Assembly: GCA_029213195.1 (NCBI GenBank)
Contig: JARGNI010000052.1
Coordinates: 1 to 33,647, forward strand
DNA length: 33,647 nucleotides
From: Verrucomicrobiales bacterium
GTDB taxonomy: Bacteria; Verrucomicrobiota; Verrucomicrobiia; Verrucomicrobiales; DEV007
Reading direction: 5' to 3'
The notes beneath the pieces are model-generated. The model worked only from the letters and a program-made list of their open reading frames with translations. It made no database searches and had not been told where the DNA came from. This document shows, piece by piece, positions 16,940 to 23,850 of the stretch; the first letter of the stretch is position 1; every line of letters begins with the position of its first letter. Made by a program: the position numbers and the translations under genes.

Positions 16940-17599
16940 CTAGGAGAAGATCGATTCCAAGAGAGGATCGGAGGAGGCTTCGATCGTGATCGTTTCTCTG
17001 GTGGTGGGGTGCTCGAAAGACAGGGCCTTTGCTTGGAGCAGCATCCTCGTCCCGGTTCCCAGTTTTGCCCCCAGTTCATCGGAGCGTTCGATCCCGGCAT
17101 AGCGATAGTCTCCTACGATAGGATGACCAGCTGAGAGAAGGTGTTTCCGAATCTGGTGGTAGCGACCGGTTCTGGGTTTTGCTTCGACGAGAGCGACTCC
17201 CTGGTTCGATTTCTGCAAAAGGCGGAAAGCCGTCTCGGCGTCCTGGGCCTTGGACTCTGGTTCTCGACGAAGCGGTTCCCGGCAGGTCCACGACCCGGTT
17301 TCGGGAATCCCGTCGATGACGGCGAGGTAAGTCTTTTCGATTCTTTTCGATGTGAAATCGTCTCGCAGTTGTTTTTCCGCTTTCTCATCGAGAGCAAATA
17401 GCAGGACGCCGGAGGTAGGGCGGTCGAGACGGTGCAGGACCCGGATCTTCTTCCCAACCTGATCCCTGAGAATCTTCATGGTGACCTCATCCTCCGGCTC
17501 GGGATGAGAACTCGGGTGCACGAGTTGTCCCGCCGGTTTGTCGACCGCAATGAGCCACTCGTCCTGGAAGAGGATGGTGAGAGGTTTGAGTGAAGCCAT
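16940..17599 (-). CDS. RluA-family RNA pseudouridine synthase
   Basis: A 219-residue cytoplasmic enzyme that would convert specific uridines of tRNA or rRNA to pseudouridine. The catalytic motif H-R-L-D-R-P-T-S-G-V-L-L begins at residue 56, with Asp59 as nucleophile. The family motifs I-A-V-D-K-P-A-G and T-G-R-Y-H-Q-I-R-K-H-L, followed by G-H-P-I-V-G-D, are present. There is no S4 domain, and the length resembles TruC/RluA-like single-domain enzymes; the target site is not predictable. The ATG at 17599 is used, although a TTG codon directly precedes it in frame. The gene follows the octahaem cytochrome by 18 bases and may be cotranscribed with it. Confidence 0.9.
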   Translation of the reverse strand: MASLKPLTILFQDEWLIAVDKPAGQLVHPSSHPEPEDEVTMKILRDQVGKKIRVLHRLDRPTSGVLLFALDEKAEKQLRDDFTSKRIEKTYLAVIDGIPETGSWTCREPLRREPESKAQDAETAFRLLQKSNQGVALVEAKPRTGRYHQIRKHLLSAGHPIVGDYRYAGIERSDELGAKLGTGTRMLLQAKALSFEHPTTRETITIEASSDPLLESIFS

Positions 17600-17617
17600 C
17601 AAGAAGCGAGAGGTTGT

Positions 17618-19981
17618 TCAACCTCCCAGGCTCTGCACGAGTTGTCGCAGGTTGGGATTTTCCGGCTCGACCTGGAGCGCTTCGCGAGCATAGCGGAGCG
17701 CTTCCTGCATTTTGCCGCCATCGCGAAGGATGGTCGCGAGACCTACGAGATATTCGACATTGTAGGGATCGATCTCCTGGGCTCGCTGGAGATAAGGAAT
17801 TGCTTCCTCGAAGCGTCCGAGAGAGTTGAGAGCGACCCCGTAGAAGTAGTGCGTCTGCGCGTGATTCGGCATCAGCTCGGTCGCTTTGCGAAGTTCCTCG
17901 ACTCCCTCATCATAGCGCTTCATCCGGATGAGGAATCGCGCGAGAGAATCACGGGCCAGTCCCTGGTTTTCCGGGAGCATGGCTTCCTTCACCGCCCGGC
18001 GAAAAATCTCTTCGGCCTCCTTGGGGCGATTCTGCTGATAGAGCAGCTCGGCGAGATTGACTTGGGCGGGGACAAACTCCGGCTCCACTTTCGTCGCGTT
18101 CCGATAGGCTTCCTCGGCCTTGGCGAGATCGTTGAGATCACTGTAGAAGAGTGCCAGATCCATATGACCTGCGGCGCGGTCGAATATGGCGGACTGTTTT
18201 TCGTAGAGATCCGCAGAGGCTTTCTCAAAGGCGGCTTTCTGAGTCTCATCGAGTCGACCGGAGATCACCGCGACGGCTCTCGCGGCCGCGGCCCGCACCA
18301 TGGCGACGGGGTCCTCGAGAAGGGCGATTGCGGGCGTTCTTTGCTGGGCCGGGTAGAGGAGGAGAGCGCTCAAGCCTTCCGCGCGAACTCCCGGCTCGGG
18401 ATCCTCGAGGCTTTTCAAAATCGCGGAGATAGTCTGCTCGGTGGGGCGCTGTTCCCCGATCGTTTCCACGGCGGCGGCCCGCACGATCCACGGTCGGTCG
18501 GGATCGTTGGCAAGGGCAAGAAGACGATCCATCGACCCGGGTTCTCTCTGTCGAGCCGAGGCGAGGATTTCTCCGTAGTGGGCATTGCGGGGACCGGACC
18601 CCCACCAGTTCTTGAAATGCTCGATGGCCCAGTCCTGGGACTGATCTTCATGGCACTGGGTGCAGGCATCGGGTGCGCCGATTTCTTTCGCAAGATCGGG
18701 ACGAGGAATGCGGATGCTGTGATCGCGTCGGTCATCGACACCCATGTAGGTGGTCTCCGGCATGTGGCATTCCACGCAACTCGCGCCAGTGCTCGCCATC
18801 GGATGGAAGTGGTGCGCCGGCGTGTTGAAATCGCCCTGGTGACACTGGAGGCAAAGCGCATTCCCCGGGAGCTTGAGCTTCATCGAATGAGGGTTGTGGC
18901 AATCGGTGCATCGCACGTCGGCATGGAACATCTTGCTCTGAACGTAGGAGCCGTAGACATAAACCTCCTCGTCGACCTGCCCGTCGTGGTGATAGAGGCG
19001 ATCGGAAATGATGGAGGGCAAATGCGTATCGTGGAAGCTCTTCCCTGCCGTGTAGACCGGTTCGCCGAGCTGGCGATGGGAGTGGCATCGGGCACAGGTC
19101 TCGACCTGGACGTCGGAGTGGATCGGGGTTGTCCGTTTCGGGAGATTGGTTTCCGGGTCGATCGTCCAACCACCTTCCTCAGGTTCCTTCAAGGTCACCA
19201 CGAGTCCTTTGGAAGCAACGTAGTCCCTCAGTTCCGAAAAATCGGCGGCAGGGGCTTCTCCCGCTTCGACCTTGAGAGTCGCCTCGGCCCACTTGACGTG
19301 CTCGGATCCCGGACCGTGACAGGCCTCGCAGGTCACATTCATATCCGACCAGGTCGTGTGGTAGCTGAGGGTTTCCGTATCGAATCCCTTGTCGAGATTG
19401 GTGGAGTGACAATCGGCGCACATGTAGTTCCAGTTGAAGTGTTTTCGCGTCCAGTGAAGGAGGTCGTCGGCGGGGACTTCCTCGTCGGGGTAGAGGTGAT
19501 ACCAGCGTTGTCCGCCTTCTTCGACCGGCCGAGAATCCCAGCAGACCTGGAGCGCCTGGTAGCGTCCGCCTTCGAAGGGGATGAGATACTGCTGCAGGGG
19601 ATAGTGCCCGAAGGTGTAGTCCACCTTCATGTCGCGATACTCGCCGTTCTCGTCCTGAGCGTTGATCCAGTATTCCTCCCCCTTGCGGAAGAATCGGAAT
19701 TTCTGCCCGAAGTGATCGAACTCCGCGTCGTCGAAATCACCGAGGACGAACTCCTCCGTCGCCGGATTCATCGCCTTGTAGTGATCGCTCAGGAGCCATT
19801 CGTCATACTGCTCCTCGTGACATTCGGTGCAGTTTTTCAGACCGACATAGGTGGCCTCCGGAATGTTGTGGTAGGGCGTGTAGGTCGATTCCCCGACGGT
19901 TTCCTCCTCCTTCTCAGAGCCGCAGGAGACAAGAAAGAGTCCGATTCCATAGAGGAAGAAGGGGAGGAAAAAGCGACGCAT
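17618..19981 (-). CDS. Octahaem c-type cytochrome lipoprotein with HEAT and TPR repeats
   Basis: A 787-residue exported electron-transfer protein. The N-terminal signal ends in a lipobox (L-V-S-C, Cys20), so it should be lipid-anchored. Eight CxxCH haem sites are visible at about residues 51, 188, 218, 296, 358, 377, 402 and 440. Several are followed by typical multihaem phrases such as C-H-G-P-G-S-E-H and D-C-H-N-P-H-S-M. Residues about 485-580 form HEAT-like helices (P-W-I-V-R-A-A-A-V-E-T-I-G-E). Residues about 595-787 form four or more TPRs (A-E-E-A-Y-R-N-A, A-L-N-S-L-G-R-F-E-E-A-I-P). This arrangement matches cytochrome c554-like or doubled-CXXCH proteins, but no active-site residues of a known reductase were recognised. 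Haem-attachment machinery is not in the window. Confidence 0.92.
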   Translation of the reverse strand: MRRFFLPFFLYGIGLFLVSCGSEKEEETVGESTYTPYHNIPEATYVGLKNCTECHEEQYDEWLLSDHYKAMNPATEEFVLGDFDDAEFDHFGQKFRFFRKGEEYWINAQDENGEYRDMKVDYTFGHYPLQQYLIPFEGGRYQALQVCWDSRPVEEGGQRWYHLYPDEEVPADDLLHWTRKHFNWNYMCADCHSTNLDKGFDTETLSYHTTWSDMNVTCEACHGPGSEHVKWAEATLKVEAGEAPAADFSELRDYVASKGLVVTLKEPEEGGWTIDPETNLPKRTTPIHSDVQVETCARCHSHRQLGEPVYTAGKSFHDTHLPSIISDRLYHHDGQVDEEVYVYGSYVQSKMFHADVRCTDCHNPHSMKLKLPGNALCLQCHQGDFNTPAHHFHPMASTGASCVECHMPETTYMGVDDRRDHSIRIPRPDLAKEIGAPDACTQCHEDQSQDWAIEHFKNWWGSGPRNAHYGEILASARQREPGSMDRLLALANDPDRPWIVRAAAVETIGEQRPTEQTISAILKSLEDPEPGVRAEGLSALLLYPAQQRTPAIALLEDPVAMVRAAAARAVAVISGRLDETQKAAFEKASADLYEKQSAIFDRAAGHMDLALFYSDLNDLAKAEEAYRNATKVEPEFVPAQVNLAELLYQQNRPKEAEEIFRRAVKEAMLPENQGLARDSLARFLIRMKRYDEGVEELRKATELMPNHAQTHYFYGVALNSLGRFEEAIPYLQRAQEIDPYNVEYLVGLATILRDGGKMQEALRYAREALQVEPENPNLRQLVQSLGG

Positions 19982-20034
19982 GGAAGAAAAATTTCAGGAG
20001 AGATACGACCGGAAAATTGAGGAGGGGACGGGGC

Positions 20035-20065
20035 AACCCTGTTGAATGGATGACCAAACCCTGTT
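20035..20065. promoter_or_regulatory. Pair of 9-bp direct repeats (AACCCTGTT) between divergent genes
   Basis: AACCCTGTT occurs at 20035-20043 and again at 20057-20065. The start-to-start distance of 22 bases equals two helical turns, so a protein could bind both on one DNA face. The pair lies between the octahaem cytochrome start (19981, minus) and the methyltransferase start (20079, plus). A weak promoter-like pair (TTGAAT at 20042, TTTACT at 20064) overlaps it. Confidence 0.35.
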
Positions 20066-20078
20066 TACTAGGGGGAAC

Positions 20079-21095
20079 ATGCCGGATTTACGAGCATTTC
20101 TCCAACAGACTTTTGAGAAAACGGGGGGCATCATGCCGTTCGAGAACTTCATGGCGATGGCGCTCTACGATCCTCGCTTTGGTTACTACTCGAACGGGAT
20201 CGAGACGGTTGGGGGGGCGAGAGGTGACTTTGCGACCGCTGCCACCCTGTCCGGTGGCCTTGGGCGGGCGATCGGGTCCTGGATCCGGGAGTCGGAAGAG
20301 GAGTTCGGGAAATTGCCGGTCATCGAGGTCGGGGCCGGCACGGGAGATCTCGCGAAGGAAGTGCTCAAATCCTTTGGATGGTGGAAGCGTCGGCACGTCG
20401 ATTATCACATAGTCGATGTCTCCGAGCCTCTCCGAAAACGGCAAAAAGAGAACCTCAAGGGATTGCCGGTCACCTGGCATACCGGTATTTCCGAAGCCCT
20501 CGATGCGGTAGACGGACGCGCCCTGATTTTCTCCAACGAACTGGTCGACGCCTTTCCCGCGAAATGGTTTTCCTGGAGCGAGATCGAGCAGTGTTGGCTC
20601 GAGATTTTCGTAAAATTCGATTCTCGGAAAGGGATCGAGGAGATCTTTCGGCCCTTGCCAAAAGGCTTCCCCGATTTTGCCTACTCGGCATTGCAGTTGC
20701 CGAATCTGGAGCAGGAGCAGCGAGTCGAGATCCAACCGCTGTATCAACGCTGGCTGGCGAACCTGGCCGAGCATTGGAAAGAAGGGCTGCTCCTGACGAT
20801 CGACTACGGAGGAACGCCCGAGGAGATCTATGAACGACGTCCTGGAGGCAGCTTGCGAGCTTACTATAAGCAAGATCGCATCGAGGGAGCGGGAATCTAT
20901 CAGCGTTTTGGAAAACAGGATCTGACCGTCGATGTGAACTTCACCGACCTGCAGAACTGGGGAGATGAGTTCGATTTTGATATGGTGTCGGAGAGCTCCC
21001 AGGCAGAGTTTCTCAATCGATTCGGGGAAGGGGACGATGCCATGGCGGGATCGGGTCCCGGCGAAGCGTTTCGAGTCCTCGAGCAACGCCGGTGA
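20079..21095 (+). CDS. MidA-like SAM-dependent methyltransferase (Methyltransf_28, NDUFAF7 family)
   Basis: A 338-residue cytoplasmic protein. The start at 20079 is chosen because AGGGGG lies 3 bases upstream of this ATG. The N-terminus has the family signature F-M-A-M-A-L-Y-D-P-R-F-G-Y-Y-S. G-D-F-A-T-A-A-T-L-S follows, then the SAM-binding V-I-E-V-G-A-G-T-G-D-L-A and later F-S-N-E-L-V-D-A-F-P. The eukaryotic relative NDUFAF7 dimethylates an arginine of complex I; the bacterial target is not established. The protein is slightly shorter than many family members. It precedes a 389-base gap before leuA and is divergent from the octahaem cytochrome. No terminator with a T-run follows it, though a REP-like hairpin lies about 115 bases downstream. 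Confidence 0.88.
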   Translation: MPDLRAFLQQTFEKTGGIMPFENFMAMALYDPRFGYYSNGIETVGGARGDFATAATLSGGLGRAIGSWIRESEEEFGKLPVIEVGAGTGDLAKEVLKSFGWWKRRHVDYHIVDVSEPLRKRQKENLKGLPVTWHTGISEALDAVDGRALIFSNELVDAFPAKWFSWSEIEQCWLEIFVKFDSRKGIEEIFRPLPKGFPDFAYSALQLPNLEQEQRVEIQPLYQRWLANLAEHWKEGLLLTIDYGGTPEEIYERRPGGSLRAYYKQDRIEGAGIYQRFGKQDLTVDVNFTDLQNWGDEFDFDMVSESSQAEFLNRFGEGDDAMAGSGPGEAFRVLEQRR

Positions 21096-21209
21096 GCGGG
21101 CGTGAAGAAAACTTGAAGACATTTACCTTTCAATTTCTCATCGACGAGATGGAGGGACATCATCCTCGATGTCAGCAGATCGTGCGGTAACGGGAGTAAA
21201 AGAGCGAAC

Positions 21210-21229
21210 GGACCGCGAGGACGCGGTCC
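21210..21229. repeat. REP-like palindrome (8-bp stem, 4-base loop)
   Basis: GGACCGCG (21210-21217) and CGCGGTCC (21222-21229) form a perfect stem closed by an AGGA loop, followed by CTCCTGC rather than a T-run. It lies in the gap between the methyltransferase and leuA. The form resembles repetitive extragenic palindromes, but copy number cannot be counted from a single window. It could also help stop read-through from the upstream gene. Confidence 0.5.
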
Positions 21230-21275
21230 CTCCTGCTCGGGGATCCCTCCGATTTCATTCACACCCCAAATGAGA

Positions 21276-21304
21276 TTGCGACTGGACAGAGGGCCTTTTA
21301 AAAC
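21276..21304 (+). promoter_or_regulatory. Probable leuA promoter
   Basis: TTGCGA (21276-21281) and TAAAAC (21299-21304) are separated by 17 bases. Each matches four of six positions of the bacterial sigma-70 consensus. Transcription would begin near 21311, about 10 bases before the leader-peptide ATG and upstream of the attenuator. That is where an attenuated leuA promoter should lie. Confidence 0.45.
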
Positions 21305-21319
21305 TAGGTTTCCTCACGG

Positions 21320-21391
21320 ATGAAAGCTTTGACACTTCGCACCGAAATTCCTGCTCTCCCGCTCGCTCTCGAGCTGGTGCTACTGGGCTGA
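21320..21391 (+). CDS. leuA leader peptide (23 residues, leucine-rich)
   Basis: ATG at 21320 to TGA at 21389-21391 encodes 23 residues, eight of which are leucine. Ile and Val also occur. The control segment just before the stop reads L-E-L-V-L-L-G and includes the less common codon CTA. Leucine shortage should stall the ribosome here. No good Shine-Dalgarno is seen; the proposed transcript start leaves only about 10 bases of 5' leader. The last codons overlap the left arm of the 1:2 hairpin of the attenuator. Attenuation leaders are known for leu operons in several phyla; this peptide is not related in sequence to the enterobacterial one. Confidence 0.7.
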   Translation: MKALTLRTEIPALPLALELVLLG

Positions 21392-21467
21392 TCTGCCCGG
21401 TATCGTCATTTCTTCCAACTTCTGAACTCCCGTTTTGTGGGGCAGTGCGTCCCGATTTTTCCTTTTT
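21383..21467 (+). promoter_or_regulatory. Leucine attenuator of leuA (1:2, 2:3 and 3:4 pairings)
   Basis: Three mutually exclusive pairings are visible. Segment 1 (CTGGGC, 21383-21388) pairs with segment 2 (GCCCGG, 21395-21400) around a 6-base loop that includes the leader stop codon. Segment 2 (CTGCCC, 21393-21398) can instead pair exactly with segment 3 (GGGCAG, 21440-21445). Segment 3 (GGGGC, 21439-21443) can otherwise pair with segment 4 (GTCCC, 21449-21453) to form a terminator. A ribosome stalled on the Leu codons would cover segment 1 and allow the antiterminator. A ribosome at the stop codon would cover segment 2 and allow termination. The pairing logic is seen in the sequence; in-vivo operation is inferred. 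Confidence 0.72.
21439..21467 (+). terminator. Attenuator terminator upstream of leuA
   Basis: GGGGC (21439-21443) and GTCCC (21449-21453) form a 5-bp GC-rich stem with one G-U pair and a 5-base loop. It is followed by T5 at 21456-21460 and T5 at 21463-21467. It ends 17 bases before the leuA ATG, which fits an attenuator better than the end of an upstream gene, the nearest of which stops 340 bases earlier. Confidence 0.68.
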
Positions 21468-21484
21468 CCAAAAACCCAAGAACC

Positions 21485-23182
21485 ATGAATCCTGAATCCA
21501 TCCAGAAATATCGACCGTTTCCGGCGGTCGAGTTGCCGGACCGCCAATGGCCGGACCGGACGATCATGCATGCCCCGATCTGGTGCAGCGTCGACCTTCG
21601 CGACGGGAATCAGGCGCTACCCATTCCGATGAGCGTGGAAGAGAAGATCCGGCTCTTCGATCAGTTGGTTCGGATCGGGTTCAAGCAGATCGAGGTGGGT
21701 TTTCCTTCCGCCGCCGATACGGAGTTCAATTTTCTCCGGGCACTCGTCGAACAGGACTTGATCCCCGACGACGTTACCATCCAGGTGCTGGTGCAAGCGC
21801 GCGAACACTTGATCCGGCGGACTTTCGAAAGTCTGGCCGGCGTGAAAAAAGCGATCGTCCATCTCTACAACTCGACCTCCCCTCTGCAGCGACGGGTCAC
21901 CTTTGGCGATGCTTCGAAGGAGAAGATCAAGCAGATCGCCGTCGAGGGAGCCGAGTTGATCAAGGAACTCGTGCCGACAGTGCCCGATACCGAGATCACC
22001 TTGCAGTATTCGCCCGAGAGCTTCTCGGATACGGAGATGAACTATGCCCTCGAGGTCTGCAATGCCGTTTCCGCCGTCTGGGAGCCGGCTCCGGACAAGA
22101 AGATCATCCTCAACCTGCCGGCGACGGTGGAGTGGTCGACTCCCAATGTGCACGCCGATCAGATCGAGTGGTTCTGTCGTCACGTCGACAACCGCGAGAA
22201 TTCCATCATCAGCTTGCACACCCACAACGATCGTGGCACGGGAACGGCTGCGACCGAACTCGGTTTGCTTGCTGGTGCGGATCGCGTCGAGGGAACCTTG
22301 TTTGGCAATGGAGAGCGAACCGGGAACCTCGATCTCGTCATCGTCGCATTGAACATGAACAGCCACGGAATCGAGACGGGATTGGATTTCTCGGATCTTT
22401 CCTCGATTCGCCAAGTCTATGAGGAGGTGACCCGATTGACCGTTCCGGAACGTCAGCCCTATGCGGGAGAGCTCGTCTTCACTGCTTTCTCCGGGAGCCA
22501 CCAGGATGCGATCAAGAAAGGCTTCGATCGCCGAAAGAGCGACGTCGAAGAAAACGACGAGGCCTACCCCTGGGGCGTTCCCTATCTGACCATCGATCCG
22601 CAGGACATCGGTCGCAGCTACGAGGCCATCATCCGGATCAACAGCCAGAGCGGGAAAGGAGGCGTCGCCTATGTGCTCGATCGCGAGCATGGGTTCGATC
22701 TTCCCAAGGCGATGCACCCGCAGGTCGGAAAGTATGTCTATGATCGTGCCGACCAGGAAGGACGCGAGCTGAGCAATGAGGAGATCGGAGACATTTTCTT
22801 CGAAAGTTTCGTCAATCTCGAGACCCCGATGCAATTGATCGAGTTCGAGCTGGATCACACGGCAATGGCGCGGGGAGAAGTGGTCTGTCATGCGACCGTG
22901 AGAATCGGGGACGAAGAGATCAAGGGGACGGGAAAAGGCAATGGCCCCATCAATGCTTTCGTTCACTTGCTGGAAGAAGCGGGACAGAAAGACTTCAATG
23001 TCACCGACTACCGAAGCCAGGCGCTGCGAGGTGGATCCGATGCGGATTCGGCGGCTTATGTTCAAATTCGTGATGAGAAATCCGGCACCCTGCTCTGGGG
23101 CTGCGGGATCGATCCCTCCATCGAGATGGCCGGTCTCAAGGCACTCATCTGTGCGTGGAATCTCCAACAAACCACCAAGTGA
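21485..23182 (+). CDS. leuA: 2-isopropylmalate synthase, type II
   Basis: A 565-residue cytoplasmic enzyme catalysing the first committed step of leucine synthesis: acetyl-CoA plus 2-oxoisovalerate to 2-isopropylmalate. The length and N-terminus (Y-R-P-F-P and D-R-Q-W-P) are those of the long fungal/actinobacterial-type LeuA. The HMGL-like barrel shows S-V-D-L-R-D-G-N-Q-A-L, with R39 and D40, and the metal site H-T-H-N at 245-248. A LeuA-dimer regulatory domain, where leucine feedback normally acts, fills the C-terminus with G-K-G-N-G-P-I-N-A-F. The start at 21485 follows the attenuator; an in-frame ATG at 21437 lies inside the terminator region and is rejected. The stop overlaps the ATG of the HAD gene by one base. 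Regulation by leucine attenuation is inferred. Confidence 0.95.
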   Translation: MNPESIQKYRPFPAVELPDRQWPDRTIMHAPIWCSVDLRDGNQALPIPMSVEEKIRLFDQLVRIGFKQIEVGFPSAADTEFNFLRALVEQDLIPDDVTIQVLVQAREHLIRRTFESLAGVKKAIVHLYNSTSPLQRRVTFGDASKEKIKQIAVEGAELIKELVPTVPDTEITLQYSPESFSDTEMNYALEVCNAVSAVWEPAPDKKIILNLPATVEWSTPNVHADQIEWFCRHVDNRENSIISLHTHNDRGTGTAATELGLLAGADRVEGTLFGNGERTGNLDLVIVALNMNSHGIETGLDFSDLSSIRQVYEEVTRLTVPERQPYAGELVFTAFSGSHQDAIKKGFDRRKSDVEENDEAYPWGVPYLTIDPQDIGRSYEAIIRINSQSGKGGVAYVLDREHGFDLPKAMHPQVGKYVYDRADQEGRELSNEEIGDIFFESFVNLETPMQLIEFELDHTAMARGEVVCHATVRIGDEEIKGTGKGNGPINAFVHLLEEAGQKDFNVTDYRSQALRGGSDADSAAYVQIRDEKSGTLLWGCGIDPSIEMAGLKALICAWNLQQTTK

Positions 23183-23850
23183 TGGCGACTCCTCGCGCAG
23201 TGATCTTCGATCTCGACGGCACCCTTCTCGATACGCTGCAGGATCTCGGCGATTCTGGAAATGCGGTGTTGGAAGCTCGTGGTTTCCCGACTCATCCGAT
23301 CGAGGCCTATCGGACCTTTGTCGGCAATGGGATGATGAATCTCGTCCGGGATATTTTCCCGGAGGGAAGCCGTCCCGAAGAAGGGGCGGAGACCGATCAA
23401 GTCCTCACCGAGTATCGCGCGGCCTATGGGGAACGCTGGCAGAACACGACCGTTCCCTATCCGGGAGTTCCCGAACTGCTCGACGCGCTTGCCGAAGCCG
23501 GGATTCCCATTGGAGTTCTCTCGAACAAGGCCCACGACTTCACCGTCAAATGTGTCGATGCCTTTCTTCCCGGATGGAAATGGGATGTTGTGCTAGGCGC
23601 CCGGGATGGGGTGGCGAAGAAGCCGGATCCCGCCGGAGCCGTCGAGGCGGCTTCGCTACTCGGACTCGAGACGACCGAATGCTGTTTCATCGGTGACTCC
23701 GATGTCGACATGATGACGGCGGTGAACGCGGGAATGCTGCCCGTGGGTGTCAGCTGGGGGTTTCGCTCTGTTGAAGAACTGCGCCAAGCAGGAGCGGAGG
23801 TGATCCTGGAAACGCCTGCGGATTTGCCTGCCTTGGTCGGAATCGGCTAG
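23182..23850 (+). CDS. HAD-superfamily hydrolase, phosphoglycolate phosphatase-like
   Basis: A 222-residue cytoplasmic phosphatase of HAD subfamily IA. Motif I is F-D-L-D-G-T-L-L-D-T, with the nucleophile Asp10 and acid/base Asp12. Motif II is V-L-S-N-K. The Lys of motif III lies in K-K-P-D-P. Motif IV is F-I-G-D-S-D-V-D-M. A helical cap lies between residues about 18 and 90, as in phosphoglycolate phosphatases (Gph), but substrates in this group are hard to predict. The ATG at 23182 shares its first base with the leuA stop (TGATG), so translation is coupled to leuA. The pairing with leuA has no clear metabolic reason. The end overlaps the convergent Na/Pi cotransporter by 4 bases. Confidence 0.88.
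   Translation: MATPRAVIFDLDGTLLDTLQDLGDSGNAVLEARGFPTHPIEAYRTFVGNGMMNLVRDIFPEGSRPEEGAETDQVLTEYRAAYGERWQNTTVPYPGVPELLDALAEAGIPIGVLSNKAHDFTVKCVDAFLPGWKWDVVLGARDGVAKKPDPAGAVEAASLLGLETTECCFIGDSDVDMMTAVNAGMLPVGVSWGFRSVEELRQAGAEVILETPADLPALVGIG

Noticed and set aside
17642-20020. A 792-codon open frame on the plus strand, antisense to the octahaem cytochrome
   Set aside because: It lacks any family motif, while the opposite strand has eight haem sites, a lipobox and TPRs. Long antisense frames arise from the codon bias of GC-rich genes.
21617-23170. A 517-codon minus-strand frame inside leuA
   Set aside because: Shadow of leuA. Its composition reflects the complementary codons and has no motif.
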